DNA from: Adiantum capillus-veneris
Lineage: Eukaryota > Streptophyta > Polypodiopsida > Polypodiales > Pteridaceae
Assembly: GCA_014529385.2 (NCBI GenBank)
Contig: CM043949.1
Coordinates: 141,646,858-141,710,857 of the forward strand
Reading direction: 5' to 3'
Length of the DNA stretch: 64,000 bases
Positions 44,427 through 54,779 of this stretch are shown in pieces. The notes under the pieces are model-generated. The model made no database searches, was not told the DNA's origin, and saw nothing but the letters and a program-made list of their open reading frames with translations. Position 1 is the first letter of the stretch. Each line of letters opens with the position of its first letter. The translations under genes and the position numbers were made by a program.

Positions 44427-46002
44427 TGTAATGGAAATGGCTTATGAACTTTGAGAGTAGCGGAATTAGGAAATTAGGTGAAGCACTTTTGTGAGATTAC
44501 TTTGTGAGCATAGCGGGTGAACTTAATTGATGGTAGCAACATAAACATGGTACTTAGTTAACTTGGCATGAACAATACTTTTTCAAGAGAGAAAGTTTAG
44601 AGAACATAACAATAGTTGAGGACCGGATTCATACGGAGCCGGTCCCCCCTCCAATAGGCATTTGTATTATAGTTTCTCCCATCAAGAGAGACTTGGTTCA
44701 ATACAATCTTGTGTTCCTTGTGACCTAGGTGATGCAATGAAGATGGAAAGCTTCATGCATCACATGCATAACATAAACTTTTTAGAAAGCATTAACTATC
44801 CCAAGCCTCAGTCCCAAGGCCTCAAACACCTTCGAAGGTGGAGAGAGCTAGCGGGGAATGAGGATAGGGAAGATGAAGAAGAAAAATTCCATAGGATAAA
44901 TAAATAGTTCCTCACTTATCATCACTCTTCTTGCTAGCATACATAATAGCATAATAATGAAGATGGAGAAGATGGCAAGCTTAAGCATTGAAGCATGGAT
45001 CTTGGTTGGATTGCATTCCATAGCCAAGAGTGTTGGTGTAGGCTCTCACTTCTCACAAGCTTGGAGAAGGAGGTGGAGTTCCTCAACTTTCACCAAGTGA
45101 GAATGATTCCATAAAATGAGTGTGTGTGTGGTGTATATCCCACCAGCACCCCCCTTGCTTGCTTGGGGTGAGTTGTAGCTTTTACACACGTTTCAAGCTC
45201 ATTGGACCCCTCTCCCCCCTAGCCAATCACATGCAGCATGCATTCAAGTACATGGGTAGTCTTTGGACAAGTGTCCTCCTTACCCCTTAGAGAGAGAGAG
45301 CTTGAAAATATCTAGATGTTTGTTGGGTGGAACTAGAATCTCATTGGACCCCTCTTTAGCCCAACCAATAGCATTCAAGCACACCATGTGGTTAAGCATA
45401 GGGAGAGTCTGACATGTGTCCCATGTGCCCTTTGAGAAAAGGGGTGCCCTTTGGGTGAGTGGAAGGTTAAGTCAAAGATTCCCCTAACTTTGGGACATTC
45501 GTGCATAGGAAGCTTCTCAAGCACCTTCCTCATTAAGTTGGTAGGGTCTCTTTTTGACTCAAGCACCTTACCCCCCATGCATGGGAAGCTTCTCAAGCAC
45601 CTTCCTCATTAAGTATGACAAGCACCTCAAGCACCTTAGTCATCAAGCACGACAAGCACCTCAAGCACCTTAGTCATCAAGCACGACAAGCACCTCAAGC
45701 TTAGGTCGGGTTTCCACCTCAAGCTCAGCCCTAGCTTGCCTAAGGTCACAAAGGACTTTTAACACTTACCATTGGAGGTCTTTAATGAAGCTAACCTTAA
45801 GGTCTTTTAAGCTCCATTAGTTAACCTTGCTCTTTGACATACCATCTCTCATTTGGAACCCTTTACCATTGGCCCCGTTTTGAGATAGATCTGTAAGAAC
45901 ATGTCTATATTCTAACCTTTGTTCCCGTTTATTATCCACATTAAATGATCAGTTTAATATGAGAAAATAATTTGGGTTGGCTAGATATTAGATTTAATAA
46001 CA
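44427..46002 (-). repeat. Gypsy 3 5' LTR
   Basis: In plus-strand terms it runs from TGTAATGGAAATGG to GATTTAATAACA (1576 bp). It contains two ATTGG/CCAAT pairs (45201-45227 and 45343-45369, both with 22-bp start-to-start spacing). It also has the inverted minisatellite built from CAAGCACCTCAAGCACC (about 45590-45715). Confidence 0.88.
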
Positions 46003-46068
46003 GTATAAGGGGCTATGGAGGAGGATTGCGAAGAGCTACCATGGGTGCCTTGGAGGCGTGCAGTAGAA

Positions 46069-46131
<63 letters not shown>

Positions 46132-46364
46132 CAAAAGAGGGCACAACAACTTAGAAAAGAACACGCTAGTCTATTTCTTCTATTGAAAAATATTTACATA
46201 AATAGAGCTTTTAGTCTTGCCATGCAAGTTTTCTCATGCACTCCAAGAAAAGAGTTAGTTGATGGTGAGGGGTATTTTTATGGTCAAAGGCTTGGAAACC
46301 AAATAATCACCCCCTCAAGCCGGAACTAGATATATCACTCCCATGATATCTCGAGTTTTTGGTG
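46003..46364. other. Spacer with (GA)n at 46072-46128
   Basis: A perfect (GA)n run of 57 bases lies here. The remainder is unassigned. Arg/Glu repeat frames over the run are artefacts. The Gypsy 4 RT frame loses its similarity to RT at about 46365. Confidence 0.6.
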
Positions 46365-47023
46365 TACTTTACCTTTTTGAGGTTTACACACACTCGCAGT
46401 TTTCCGTTCTTTTTGGGGACTACCACAATGGGTGACACCCAATCTGTATGTTCGATTTCATAGATGAATTCAGCTTCCATCAGCTTGTCAATCTCCTCTT
46501 TGATTCGTTTAGCAAATGTGTCATTATATGTATAAGGACGCTGTTTGCTAGGTTTTGCATCTGATTTCAAAGGAATTGTATGTTGGCATATCGATGGATC
46601 AACTCCCTTGAGGTCTTTGTAGGACCATGTAAACACATATTTATACTTCTTGAGAAGTTGTGTTAGCCGTTCTTCTTCTTCAGGCTCTAAGTCGGTTGCG
46701 ATATAGACTGGATGAGGCTTCTCACGTGGTTCCGATGTATGTTGGCATATCGATGGATCAACTCCCTTGAGGTCTTTGTAGGACCATGTAAACACATATT
46801 TATACTTCTTGAGAAGTTGTGTTAGCCGTTCTTCTTCTTCAGGCTCTAAGTCGGTTGCGATATAGACTGGATGAGGCTTCTCACGTGGTTCCGCGGGGTC
46901 TATCCTTTTTGCATTTTCTGGCCCATCGTAAGATTCCTGGTTTGTTCTTTCCCTGCCTAGTGGTGTCATGATGATTTTTCTATCCTGGATGGTGAATTTC
47001 CGATAGTGTGATGGTACATTCAT
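46365..47023 (-). pseudogene. Gypsy 4 RT N-terminus with in-frame 53-residue duplication
   Basis: The frame starts MNVPSHYRKFTIQDRKIIMT and leads through an acidic linker to LTQLLKKYKYVFTWSYKDLK, VDPSICQHTIPLKSDAKP, FIYEIEHTDWVSPIVVVPKK and LRVCVNLKKV, which are the first RT motifs. The 53 residues from SEPREKPHPVYIATDLEPEE to VDPSICQHT occur twice in tandem without breaking the frame (159-bp units starting at 46577 and 46736). After LKKV similarity to RT ends, so the catalytic domain is absent. Confidence 0.8.
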
Positions 47024-47595
47024 GTTTCCCTTTTCTGACTCCCCTTTACCATCACTATCTTCCTCAGTAGTCCATATCTCTCATAAAGACCGTTTCAGTT
47101 CTTGGTATTTTTGTTTACGCTCTAGCTTGGTCCACTCTTGGTCGTTCGTTTTTTTTTTAATTTTCGAGATTTTGTTTTTGTTTTAGCTTTTCGTACTTGT
47201 CTTTTTTCCTCTTGCGTTCTTTCCCTTCGAACTTTTGAGAATCTTCCCGATACTTGATCTTTTACACAATCCTCTTCTTTTACAAGCATCAGATAGTGAG
47301 TTTTATCTTTCATCCTTGGCATCAGGTTCTCTCTCGCTTTGTTTCCTGCTCGTTTCCTCCTATAGCGTTCTTGGCATCTAGGGTGCTGATTAGCAAAATC
47401 ATAAAACTTGATATTCTCTGACACACTCACTTGAGTTGTCTGAATACTCATTATCTGCATCATTGTTTACCTCCAGATGCTCAGAGAAGTTATAAAACTC
47501 TTCTTGTTCTAGTGGTTCTACCATCTCATCTCCTCCTGGTATAATGCTTACCATGTAATAGGGTAGCACATCATAGCCATCCTTATCGCAAAATT
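47024..47595 (-). pseudogene. Gypsy 4 protease-RT linker
   Basis: Two overlapping frames (47122-47463 and 47399-47617) are rich in Lys, Arg and Glu and have no domain. They lie where the pol polyprotein should connect protease and RT. The frame changes near 47460 and again near 47050. Confidence 0.5.
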
Positions 47596-48291
47596 TTATT
47601 GTTGGATGTGTTCCCATTCTAGAGGTTCCAAGGCATCTTCAGGAAAAGGTTCCAGAATATACTCCTTGTCCCCAATCGCTCTTTCTAAGACACATTCCTC
47701 TCTTTTTAAGCTTCCACAATGTGAAGCTCCACACATCCATAGCTCTTTTTGTTGCCCTAACCATGCTGGGAGTTCCGATCCTGCTACTGTAGGTGAATCA
47801 AACTCTTCCATTGGTGTTTGGTTCACATCCTTGTAACTATGGTCTTTCAGGTGTATTTTGGTTGTTGTCTCACCATGTCTGAGGTATATGTGGTCGTAAC
47901 CCCAATCGTGGAACATCTTCAATTGTCTCATGAATGGTCTTCCCAAGATGATCTCATAATTGTTCTTTTTGTCGAAATGAACTATTGCAAATGTATGCTC
48001 ATACTCGATTCCACACGAAGTGACAATCACTTTTTCTAAGAGTCCTAGAGGCTTCTCCATGAAACCATCTGCCAATTGCAATTTCATTCTGGTAGCTCTC
48101 AAAGCTGGTTTTTCCCATTTTTTCCAGATTTCCTTGGTGGCGATAGCAACTCCTGCTCCATTGTCAAGAATGGCTTTGGAAACTGCTCCTTGGAATTCTA
48201 TTGGTAGCGTGGTGTTTCCATCTTCTCCTTCACAATACTCTCCAACTTTGTTTAGTGGTACTGGCCTAGTATTTAGTTGAGGCCTGTCCAA
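47596..48291 (-). CDS. Gypsy 4 retropepsin-like protease segment (open, 231 codons)
   Basis: The open frame contains GAVSKAILDNGAGVAIATKE, the aspartic protease active-site segment with D-N-G-A in place of D-S-G-A. It continues with LQLADGFMEKPLGLLEKVIV, YEHTFAIVHFDKKNNYEIIL and GRPFMRQLKMFHDWG, the conserved GRPF half. The fold is that of Tat/Athila-type retropepsins. The Ser-to-Asn change next to the catalytic Asp may affect activity. Downstream text (PTVAGSELPAWLGQQKELW) is linker. The Met at 48291 is probably internal to Gag-Pol. Confidence 0.75.
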   Translation of the reverse strand: MDRPQLNTRPVPLNKVGEYCEGEDGNTTLPIEFQGAVSKAILDNGAGVAIATKEIWKKWEKPALRATRMKLQLADGFMEKPLGLLEKVIVTSCGIEYEHTFAIVHFDKKNNYEIILGRPFMRQLKMFHDWGYDHIYLRHGETTTKIHLKDHSYKDVNQTPMEEFDSPTVAGSELPAWLGQQKELWMCGASHCGSLKREECVLERAIGDKEYILEPFPEDALEPLEWEHIQQ

Positions 48292-48329
48292 TTCTCTGAT
48301 CCCTTCCTAAAGCTTCGAGGTGGGGTCTT

Positions 48330-49310
48330 TCACTCCAAATTTTTTTTTAGGCATTTGCCCACTGTGGTCCACATGTTTGGTTGTAACCTTAGGAGTTCGG
48401 CTAATGTGATTGTGCATGCCACCGGGGTGGACAATAACTCAATCAACCCTTGTGAATCCATCACTTTGTTAGAAGAAAGTCTTTGAGATGGGATTGCTCT
48501 CACTTCAGAATTGGCTTCATACTCTCCTAGGTAAGAGGGTAGAGTTTTCAATGAGTCTGGTTGGCTGTGCCCCGAACTAATTGATCCCTGGTCTCCCCCT
48601 TGTGAATGTATGTCAAAGTTCACTTGTGATGTTGCCTCAAATTCTTCAATAGGAGGTAAGATCTCGTTTTTCTCTTTTCTCGTGCTATTCATGTGGTTAC
48701 TCACCCTATTAGCTTTGTTGGCCTCACGGATTTGCTTCCACAGATCATCTAGACCGTTACAGTCCTTACCCATTTCTGCCAATGTTTTAGGCTGGAACCC
48801 GTCACTTGCCTCATCTGTTGTATTTGGAACTATGATAGGTAATCCCCTAGACTCATAGGCATTCGTGAGTCTTTCCTTGGTTTCTACTTGTTCCTCTAAA
48901 GCTGGTTGGATAGGGGTTGGAGTTGGTACTTCATGCCAATTTGCAGGTTTACCAAGCGGGTTTTCCATCAAAGATTGAGATGTTTCAATCATCTTTTTAC
49001 ACATTTCCAACCTCTGTTTTTCTATTTCAGCATATGGATAAGTCATCCATCTTTGCTGTTGGGTCTGGTTCTTTTTGAGTCTGGCTTCTTAAGATTTTAG
49101 AAGTGCATCCAACTGCTCATTTACCTTGTCTGCCAGTATTGATCCTCCTAATCCTGCACTTTTGGGTTCTACTATTTCCTTGGGTGCTATGGTTGCCGCG
49201 GTGTGTGAGGTTAGGCTAGCAAGATCCTCTAACCGCTCTAATCTATCCTTTGTGTGTTTTAACTCCTCGGAGAGAGCAGTTTGCTCTCGTTCTTTTCTGG
49301 CTTTCATACG
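48330..49310 (-). pseudogene. Gypsy 4 gag-protease linker
   Basis: Two open stretches (48330-49046, 239 codons with stop, and 49089-49307) have no named domain. They are rich in charged residues and contain a likely coiled-coil stretch (KHTKDRLERLEDLASL). They join the nucleocapsid part to the protease and are separated by a stop at about 49089. Disordered linkers of this size are common in this lineage. Confidence 0.55.
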
Positions 49311-49325
49311 CGCCTTTCTAGCTTT

Positions 49326-49907
49326 TCAAGTGCTTCTCTGGATTTTCATTTCTGAACTTGGGGAATCGGTTTTCGGATCTTCAATTATGGGTTCGTTCGT
49401 CATTCTTTGAGCTTGGGCTCGTGTCACCACCTGAATAGGTATGATTGTTTCATTTTCTGACCCTCCACAGGAAGGCACTGCTTCCAGCATGTTCAAGGTA
49501 GTTTTTGCTCCTTTGCTCGGGTTCTTAGGGCAATCAGGAATTAAATGAGTAACTCCACACTCGGTGCAATATGCATTAACTCTAATGATTTCATCATGAG
49601 GACAGTCTCTTAGCCAATGGTCTCCACCAGACTTGTAGCAGGGTCCCTTGGGTTGTTGATGTGCTCCTTGAGCTCCTCTTTGTTGGTATGCATGTCTCTG
49701 TCCGCCCATGCCTCCATTGGCTATGAACAACAATGTTCGTTCGTCTAAGCTATATCTTCCTTCTCCTGCTGCCTGTGCAGTTGTTGGTGGTCCTGTATTT
49801 CCTATCATGCTCCATGGTTCTGGTGTCAAGGATTCTTCTGGTGGATAATAGACAGGGTTTGCCGCATATCCATTGGGATCTTCATAATATGCATGTATAG
49901 GCACCAA
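49326..49907 (-). CDS. Gypsy 4 nucleocapsid segment with two zinc knuckles
   Basis: This open stretch of 193 codons has a Gln/Gly-rich part and then two adjacent knuckle motifs: CYKSGGDHWLRDC, where the second Cys is Ser, and CTECGVTHLIPDC, which is a complete C-X2-C-X4-H-X4-C. Knuckles in this place bind element RNA for packaging. The loss of one ligand in the first motif suggests that it may no longer bind zinc. Confidence 0.75.
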   Translation of the reverse strand: MVPIHAYYEDPNGYAANPVYYPPEESLTPEPWSMIGNTGPPTTAQAAGEGRYSLDERTLLFIANGGMGGQRHAYQQRGAQGAHQQPKGPCYKSGGDHWLRDCPHDEIIRVNAYCTECGVTHLIPDCPKNPSKGAKTTLNMLEAVPSCGGSENETIIPIQVVTRAQAQRMTNEPIIEDPKTDSPSSEMKIQRST

Positions 49908-50183
49908 AGCCTTCTCTTCTGATTCTGTTACGGTTGGTGTGTATCTTATGCCGACTGGTCGTAATCTTGGTAGGGGTGGTTGTTGCTAAAACACTGGTTG
50001 TGGTCTTTCTACACCTGCAGGTCTTGGTAGGTTGCCTGCTTGATACTTAGGCATCGGTGGAACTTGAGGAGAAGCTACCTGAGCTTGGGGAGCGTAAGGT
50101 CTCTCTCTCACATATCCCTTGTTATAATAACATTCCTCCGTCCCATGGTTTGTCCATATTTGTTCAATAGCACACCACTTGGG

Positions 50184-50906
50184 CTATTTAGCCTGGGGTT
50201 TGGCGTACAAGTTAATCTTTTTTAGCACTTCCTCTACAAGCTGCTCCTGGCTTACAGCTACTTCTCCTTTCGGTGTTGTCTTAGAAGACTTGCTTCCACT
50301 TTGTTGTGAAGATGAATCGTCGTCGAGATCCTTGAACTCACCCTCTTTGTAGACTGCAAAATTGTCTACAAGGTAAAGAGCCTCCTTGGTTAACTCATTC
50401 AACGTCGTGCTCCTCTTCATATGTAAGTCCTTCTGGAGATCTGCATTCTTTAGTCCTTGGATAAATATAAGCATAAGTCTGGACTGAGTTGGCAGTTCTT
50501 CCACAGGGCAGAACTTAACATATCTTTTTAGTCGTAGGGCTGCCTTTCGCACAGATTCTCCCTCTTTCTGTTTGAATTTATGGATTTGTGAGACGGTATT
50601 ATGAGCTATCCCCCTTTGTGAGCATTCCTCGATAAACTCGTCAGACACCTCCTTCGTAGACTCAAAGTCTCTACGCTCCACAGAGTCAAACCAAGTAGCA
50701 GCGTCATCCTCTAGGGTTAGTCCAAATCCTGCAAATTGGGTAGGGAAGTCTAACACCTCTTCCACTCTAATTACACGCACAAAGGCTGCTACATGATCTC
50801 TTGGATCTCTGTTTCCTATGTATTTCTTGTTTACCCATTTTTGCACTTGAGAAGGTCTAATTCTACGATGGTCTACAAACTTCATCATTGGATCTCCTCG
50901 TCTCAA
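50184..50906 (-). CDS. Gypsy 4 gag capsid domain (open, 240 codons)
   Basis: The frame contains the complete Retrotrans_gag core: YIGNRDPRDHVAAFVRVIRV, FGLTLEDDAATWFDSVERRD, SDEFIEECSQRGIAHNTVSQ, KQKEGESVRKAALRLKRYVK and QSRLMLIFIQGLKNADLQKD. It ends in a Ser/Lys-rich linker and LVEEVLKKINLYAKPQAK before a stop. Capsid proteins of this family assemble the cytoplasmic particle. The frame is probably an internal part of a longer gag. Confidence 0.85.
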   Translation of the reverse strand: MRRGDPMMKFVDHRRIRPSQVQKWVNKKYIGNRDPRDHVAAFVRVIRVEEVLDFPTQFAGFGLTLEDDAATWFDSVERRDFESTKEVSDEFIEECSQRGIAHNTVSQIHKFKQKEGESVRKAALRLKRYVKFCPVEELPTQSRLMLIFIQGLKNADLQKDLHMKRSTTLNELTKEALYLVDNFAVYKEGEFKDLDDDSSSQQSGSKSSKTTPKGEVAVSQEQLVEEVLKKINLYAKPQAK

Positions 50907-50959
50907 TCTATATACCTCCTCTGGTCTTCTGTAGTAGGCTGGGTTCTCTCCCAGTGGTG

Positions 50960-52147
50960 CTCCTAAGCCATAATTCTTGCAAGAGATGGTTCATCTCTTC
51001 GAACTCGTTCTATGGGTGGTCTTCAAGGCTCCGTTGACCCTTGAGTTTTTGGTTTACTCTCTCCTTGATACCTTGAATAGAGTGGTGGTTCTTGCAAATC
51101 CCTTAGTCCTGGTGCGGCTTGATAACCATCTCGATTTCGGTCTTGTTCCAATGTTGCACTCTGTCGAAGCCATGTCTGCAATGATGGCTGAGTTGCTGGT
51201 TGGTTTTGGTTGTTGAATGTTTGCGGTCGGGTAGAATGTGAGGTCGCGTCATACTCCTCTGAAAAGGGATTTGTCGACTTGCTAGGGGTGTAGGTGGCTC
51301 TTGGCACTTCATCTGGGGCATATGTTGATGCTCCTGGCACTATTGCCTTTTCTACCTCCTCTGGGATAATATGTTGGTATTCTTGCCCGTACCTATCAAA
51401 AAAAGCTATATCCTTCCCCATAGCAGTTTCATAAGATAATAATTAAAGAACCTTGTCTTTGCTTAACTCGGTTGGGTATGGTTCTTTGCAGCGAAAGTAA
51501 GAGACTATTCCCTCGCTCTCATTCTTTTAGATTCCCACGTTCTTATTATAAGTTGAAACCCAGGGTTGTTTTCTTATCATACATAAAAATTGCTCCAGGT
51601 AGATCAATGTTTGGTGGCGGTTCTTGAGTTTCTGAAACCATTTTCCCTTTTGCCACGTTATCTCCATATCTGTTGTAATCTTCAGGGTTACTAACTATCA
51701 GATAGTGGTTCCCCTTTTCGTCTCGGAATCTATCTCCATCATCATAGACTCGAATTATCTCTAGTCTCTGAGCCGGACTTTCTTCAATACAAATACACTT
51801 GTGTCCTCGATAGTCAGAATAGACTAGGGCTCCCCTCGAGTTTGTTTCCTTCTAAGAAGATCACAGTGAACTTGGAATCATTCAAAGGATTTAGGGAGGT
51901 GCTTCCTCCTGGCATGGGTCCGTCATAGGTGAAACCTCCTGGCTGTTGACTATCCATCAATGAAGAAGGATTTGTCTGATGGAGTGTCAGTATCACTACC
52001 TTCCTCAATAATCGGTGCTAGTGGATCTAGCCTTGCCTCAGTTACACTCTCCTCGGTGGACACTAAGCTACCTTGGTCACCTGCCACCTTTTGGTCTCTA
52101 AAAATGTATCTTCTTGACCTTAAATTCATCAAACTTATCAATGACAT
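50960..52147 (-). pseudogene. Gypsy 4 gag N-terminal part
   Basis: Open stretches at 51023-51421 (MGKDIAFFDRYGQEYQHIIP) and 51430-52147 are joined by frame changes. The most upstream Met at 52147 starts MSLISLMNLRSRRYIFRDQK. The segment is Pro/Ser/Thr-rich with no domain known to me. DEKGNHYLIVSNPEDYNRYG at about 51680-51740 is well-formed protein text in a different frame, so at least two frameshifts are present. Confidence 0.5.
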
Positions 52148-53946
52148 TTATCACAAATCCAACCACTCACCTGGCAAAGGATCAGTCTCCGCACAACTTG
52201 CTTTGCTGCTGAATATACATGTATACAAGCGTTTAATTTCGGCAATCGAATCAAAGCATTTAACTGCTAGAGGTTATCTTAGTAATGATTGGTATAACTG
52301 GAGAGTTAACCTCAACCACTACTATATTTTATACACTGCTGATGTTCTGGATTAGGTCTGTTAATCTGGAACTGTACTTCCCTCGGATGTTGGTCAATTT
52401 ACGTGAAAAAGTCCGAATTCAGTCTTTGCTCCGTCAAATGGCCAAACAAGGTCCAAATTCACTTCTGAAAGAAGTTGTGGAACCCTTAAGCCAAATGGAA
52501 CCTCATTGTCTAAGCCCAATCAAATTTTCTCTTTACTAAGCCCCAGTAGACATCCTACGCGTAGGATGTCTCCTGCTCTGTTTTGCCTGGATTTTTGCAC
52601 TATGGATTCCCCTTGATGTGATGAGTCCACAACTATTTTTACTTTTTGATTTGGACACCTATAAGCTGGTCAATGGATCAGAGATCTGTTCCGACAGCCT
52701 GCTACTGGTCTTGATCAGTCTGATCAACTCCAATTGGACCAAAATTGACTAGGAGGCTTGCCTCAGGCTATACAACACCTTGCTATGCCCACAGTCAATA
52801 TCTGGCTTCAATTTCTTGCTTTAGACATCCTACGCGTAGGATGTCTTTTTGTCTAGAATGGCTTCAAATTCAAAGCACAAGCTCCCCTTGAGGTGCTGAT
52901 CACTTTGGTATGCTCAAAATTAGGTTTGGAGCGCAAAATCACACAGATGACATCCTACTGTCATCTATGCGTAGGATGTCTTTTTTGCCTGTTTGACCCC
53001 AGACTTGACCCACAACTTTCCCTTGATGTTAGCAACCCGGTGGTATGCTTAGATTTTGGTTTGGATTTCAAAAGTCCCCAATTTTAGCTGTTCTAGCCTT
53101 TTTTAGTCAAAAGTGCTAAAGTCTGCTTAGAACCCAATTTTCTCACCCAAATGACGTGAAACCTCTCTCAGTCACTCAATATATCATGCAGATCATGCTC
53201 ATGCAACCATCCTATGGTTTTGGTCTTAAAATAATGCTTTGGCACAATTTGGGTAGGATGTCTGGCAATTTCAATCTATCTTGCCTTATCCTGTCAAGAT
53301 ATGGTCAAATTTTCACTTTCCAGGTGAAAATAGGGTAAACCCCACCTTCTGAACACACTGGTCAACTCAAAATTCCAAAATTCCCACCAGATTAGCCTGT
53401 AGACATCCTACGCGTAGGATGTCTCCTGGCTTAAAATTAATTTTTTTCATGACAGAAATGCTCCTCATGCTCTGCAGCTCTATCAAAAACACTCAAAGTA
53501 AATTTTGGACTTCACTTCAGCTTTCAAACCCACTTTTGCGTCTTTTTGCGTCTTTTACAACCTTGTGATGAATCTACCAAGCAAGTATACATGCATGAAG
53601 TGCTCTAGATCCTGAATCATGATGTCCTACTTACTCTACTTCTACTCATCATGTGAAATGGTGTTTTGGTTGCTTCCTGGCCTCTCCGGACTCTCAAGCT
53701 CTCCTCTCACCGCTTCTACCACTCCAACTCTTACTTAGGAACTCAACTAATATCTAAAACTATCTCAGTCTACGTAAATCTACCTAAGTAGGAGGATCTA
53801 GGCCAGGCACACGCTCCCTAGACTCCCTCTAAGACCTAGAGAGTCCTCCACCCTCTGATCCTATCTAAATGTAAAACGAGACTCTTGGCAAGCCAAAGAA
53901 TCCCTATCCTCAAGGACTAGTCTCGGTCACCTACCTAAGGTTTTCG
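52148..53946 (-). other. Gypsy 4 untranslated leader with repeated palindromes
   Basis: About 1.8 kb lies between the PBS and the first gag Met. Three perfect 24-base palindromes (AGACATCCTACG followed by its exact complement) lie at 52548-52571, 52823-52846 and 53401-53424. A fourth, with a 10-base insertion between arms, lies at 52949-52980. Half-sites occur at 53252-53262 and, inside the LTR, at 54287-54297. Each palindrome is followed after some 50-80 bases by a CCCTTGATGT-like phrase in the first three cases. No coding domain was seen. Confidence 0.8.
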
Positions 53947-53964
53947 TCCCCGGCAACGGCGCCA
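53947..53964 (-). other. Gypsy 4 primer-binding site (Asp tRNA type)
   Basis: On the minus strand TGGCGCCGTTGCCGGGGA is identical to the PBS of many plant Tat/Athila elements and complementary to the 3' end of an Asp tRNA. One base separates it from the LTR end. Confidence 0.9.
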
Positions 53965-53965
53965 A

Positions 53966-54740
53966 TGTTGGACGGATATGCCGCGACGGACGTCGGCACA
54001 GCGAGAACTCACCTAACAAGATTTTTCAACTAAGGACGAAGCTCGACCCGCAGGCGCGTGGAAGAAAGCATATGGTGTCAACCTACACTCGACCAACTAA
54101 CTAATTCCTACAGAGGTCTCTATCCAATGTCTAAGTCACAGCCTTCAGGAGTGCATGAGAGCCAAACACCCATCAAATAATCTCGAAACACCATAGAACT
54201 TGAAGGAGACCCTACTAACACCAATAGGTCACTCTCCCTAAGGTCTATGAACCAAAACTCCAACTCAAAACACCCGGTGCAAATCACGTAGGATGTCTGG
54301 CCGAAGTTTGCAGGTCTTCATTTCCGAAATCTAAAGTGCCTAATATGTAGCTCTACTCAATGTGAACGTGTGGATATGCTGCAATGCAAAATCGGACAAC
54401 GTATGCTCACCGAATCACCAGATGAAGCTCGTAGATGGAGCTCGCATAACCAGACCATACACGCGCAATGTAGGTATCGGTGCGTAGCTCTCGTTAGGAG
54501 TAGCATGTTGCACTTCTCCGCACTAAATTCCCATCATCGGTGCACACATAGCATCAAGATGAAGCTCTCACTCTCTCTCGTACACAGTACGCTCACTCAC
54601 AGACTTCAAACTTTTTTAAAAGTACAAAGGTCTTTCTATTAAGGTCAAAAAGTGGTATAAATACCTTACAATTCTCAAACCCTAAAGTTCCAAATTACCA
54701 TCTACTCAATCTAAATGTCAAAACTGGGATACAATCTGGA
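53966..54740 (-). repeat. Gypsy 4 5' LTR (right border approximate)
   Basis: In plus-strand terms it starts TGTTGGACGGATATGCC next to the PBS. The opposite end could not be fixed because the 3' LTR is missing. GGGATACA at about 54726-54733 is a candidate terminus. A palindrome half-site lies at 54287-54297. Confidence 0.55.
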
Positions 54741-54779
54741 AACTTCTGTAAGCCCGAATATTTACAAGGTGAAATGTTG

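Larger units (their letters stand above)
42312..46002 (-). mobile_element. Gypsy 3: 5' half of a Gypsy 1-family element
   Basis: From right to left it has a complete 5' LTR (44427-46002), PBS, leader, gag and the first half of protease. It then stops at 42311, where Gypsy 1 would continue with the rest of protease, RT and integrase. It is about as close to Gypsy 1 as Gypsy 2 is. The base run GTATA follows the LTR, but the other end is missing, so no target duplication can be tested. Confidence 0.88.
46365..54740 (-). mobile_element. Gypsy 4: Tat/Athila-like element, 3' part missing
   Basis: From right to left it has a 5' LTR, an Asp-tRNA-type PBS (53947-53964), a 1.8-kb leader with palindromes, a long gag with two zinc knuckles, a protease and the first part of RT. 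It stops inside RT at about 46365. RNase H, integrase and the 3' LTR are missing. The PBS and the large gag and leader fit the Tat/Athila group of plant Gypsy elements. The frames are longer and cleaner than in Gypsy 1-3, so the element is younger. Confidence 0.82.

Noticed and set aside
52548-53424. CRISPR-like array suggested by repeated palindromes
   Set aside because: Spacing is irregular, spacers are too long and unequal, there are no cas genes, and the DNA is a plant retrotransposon leader.
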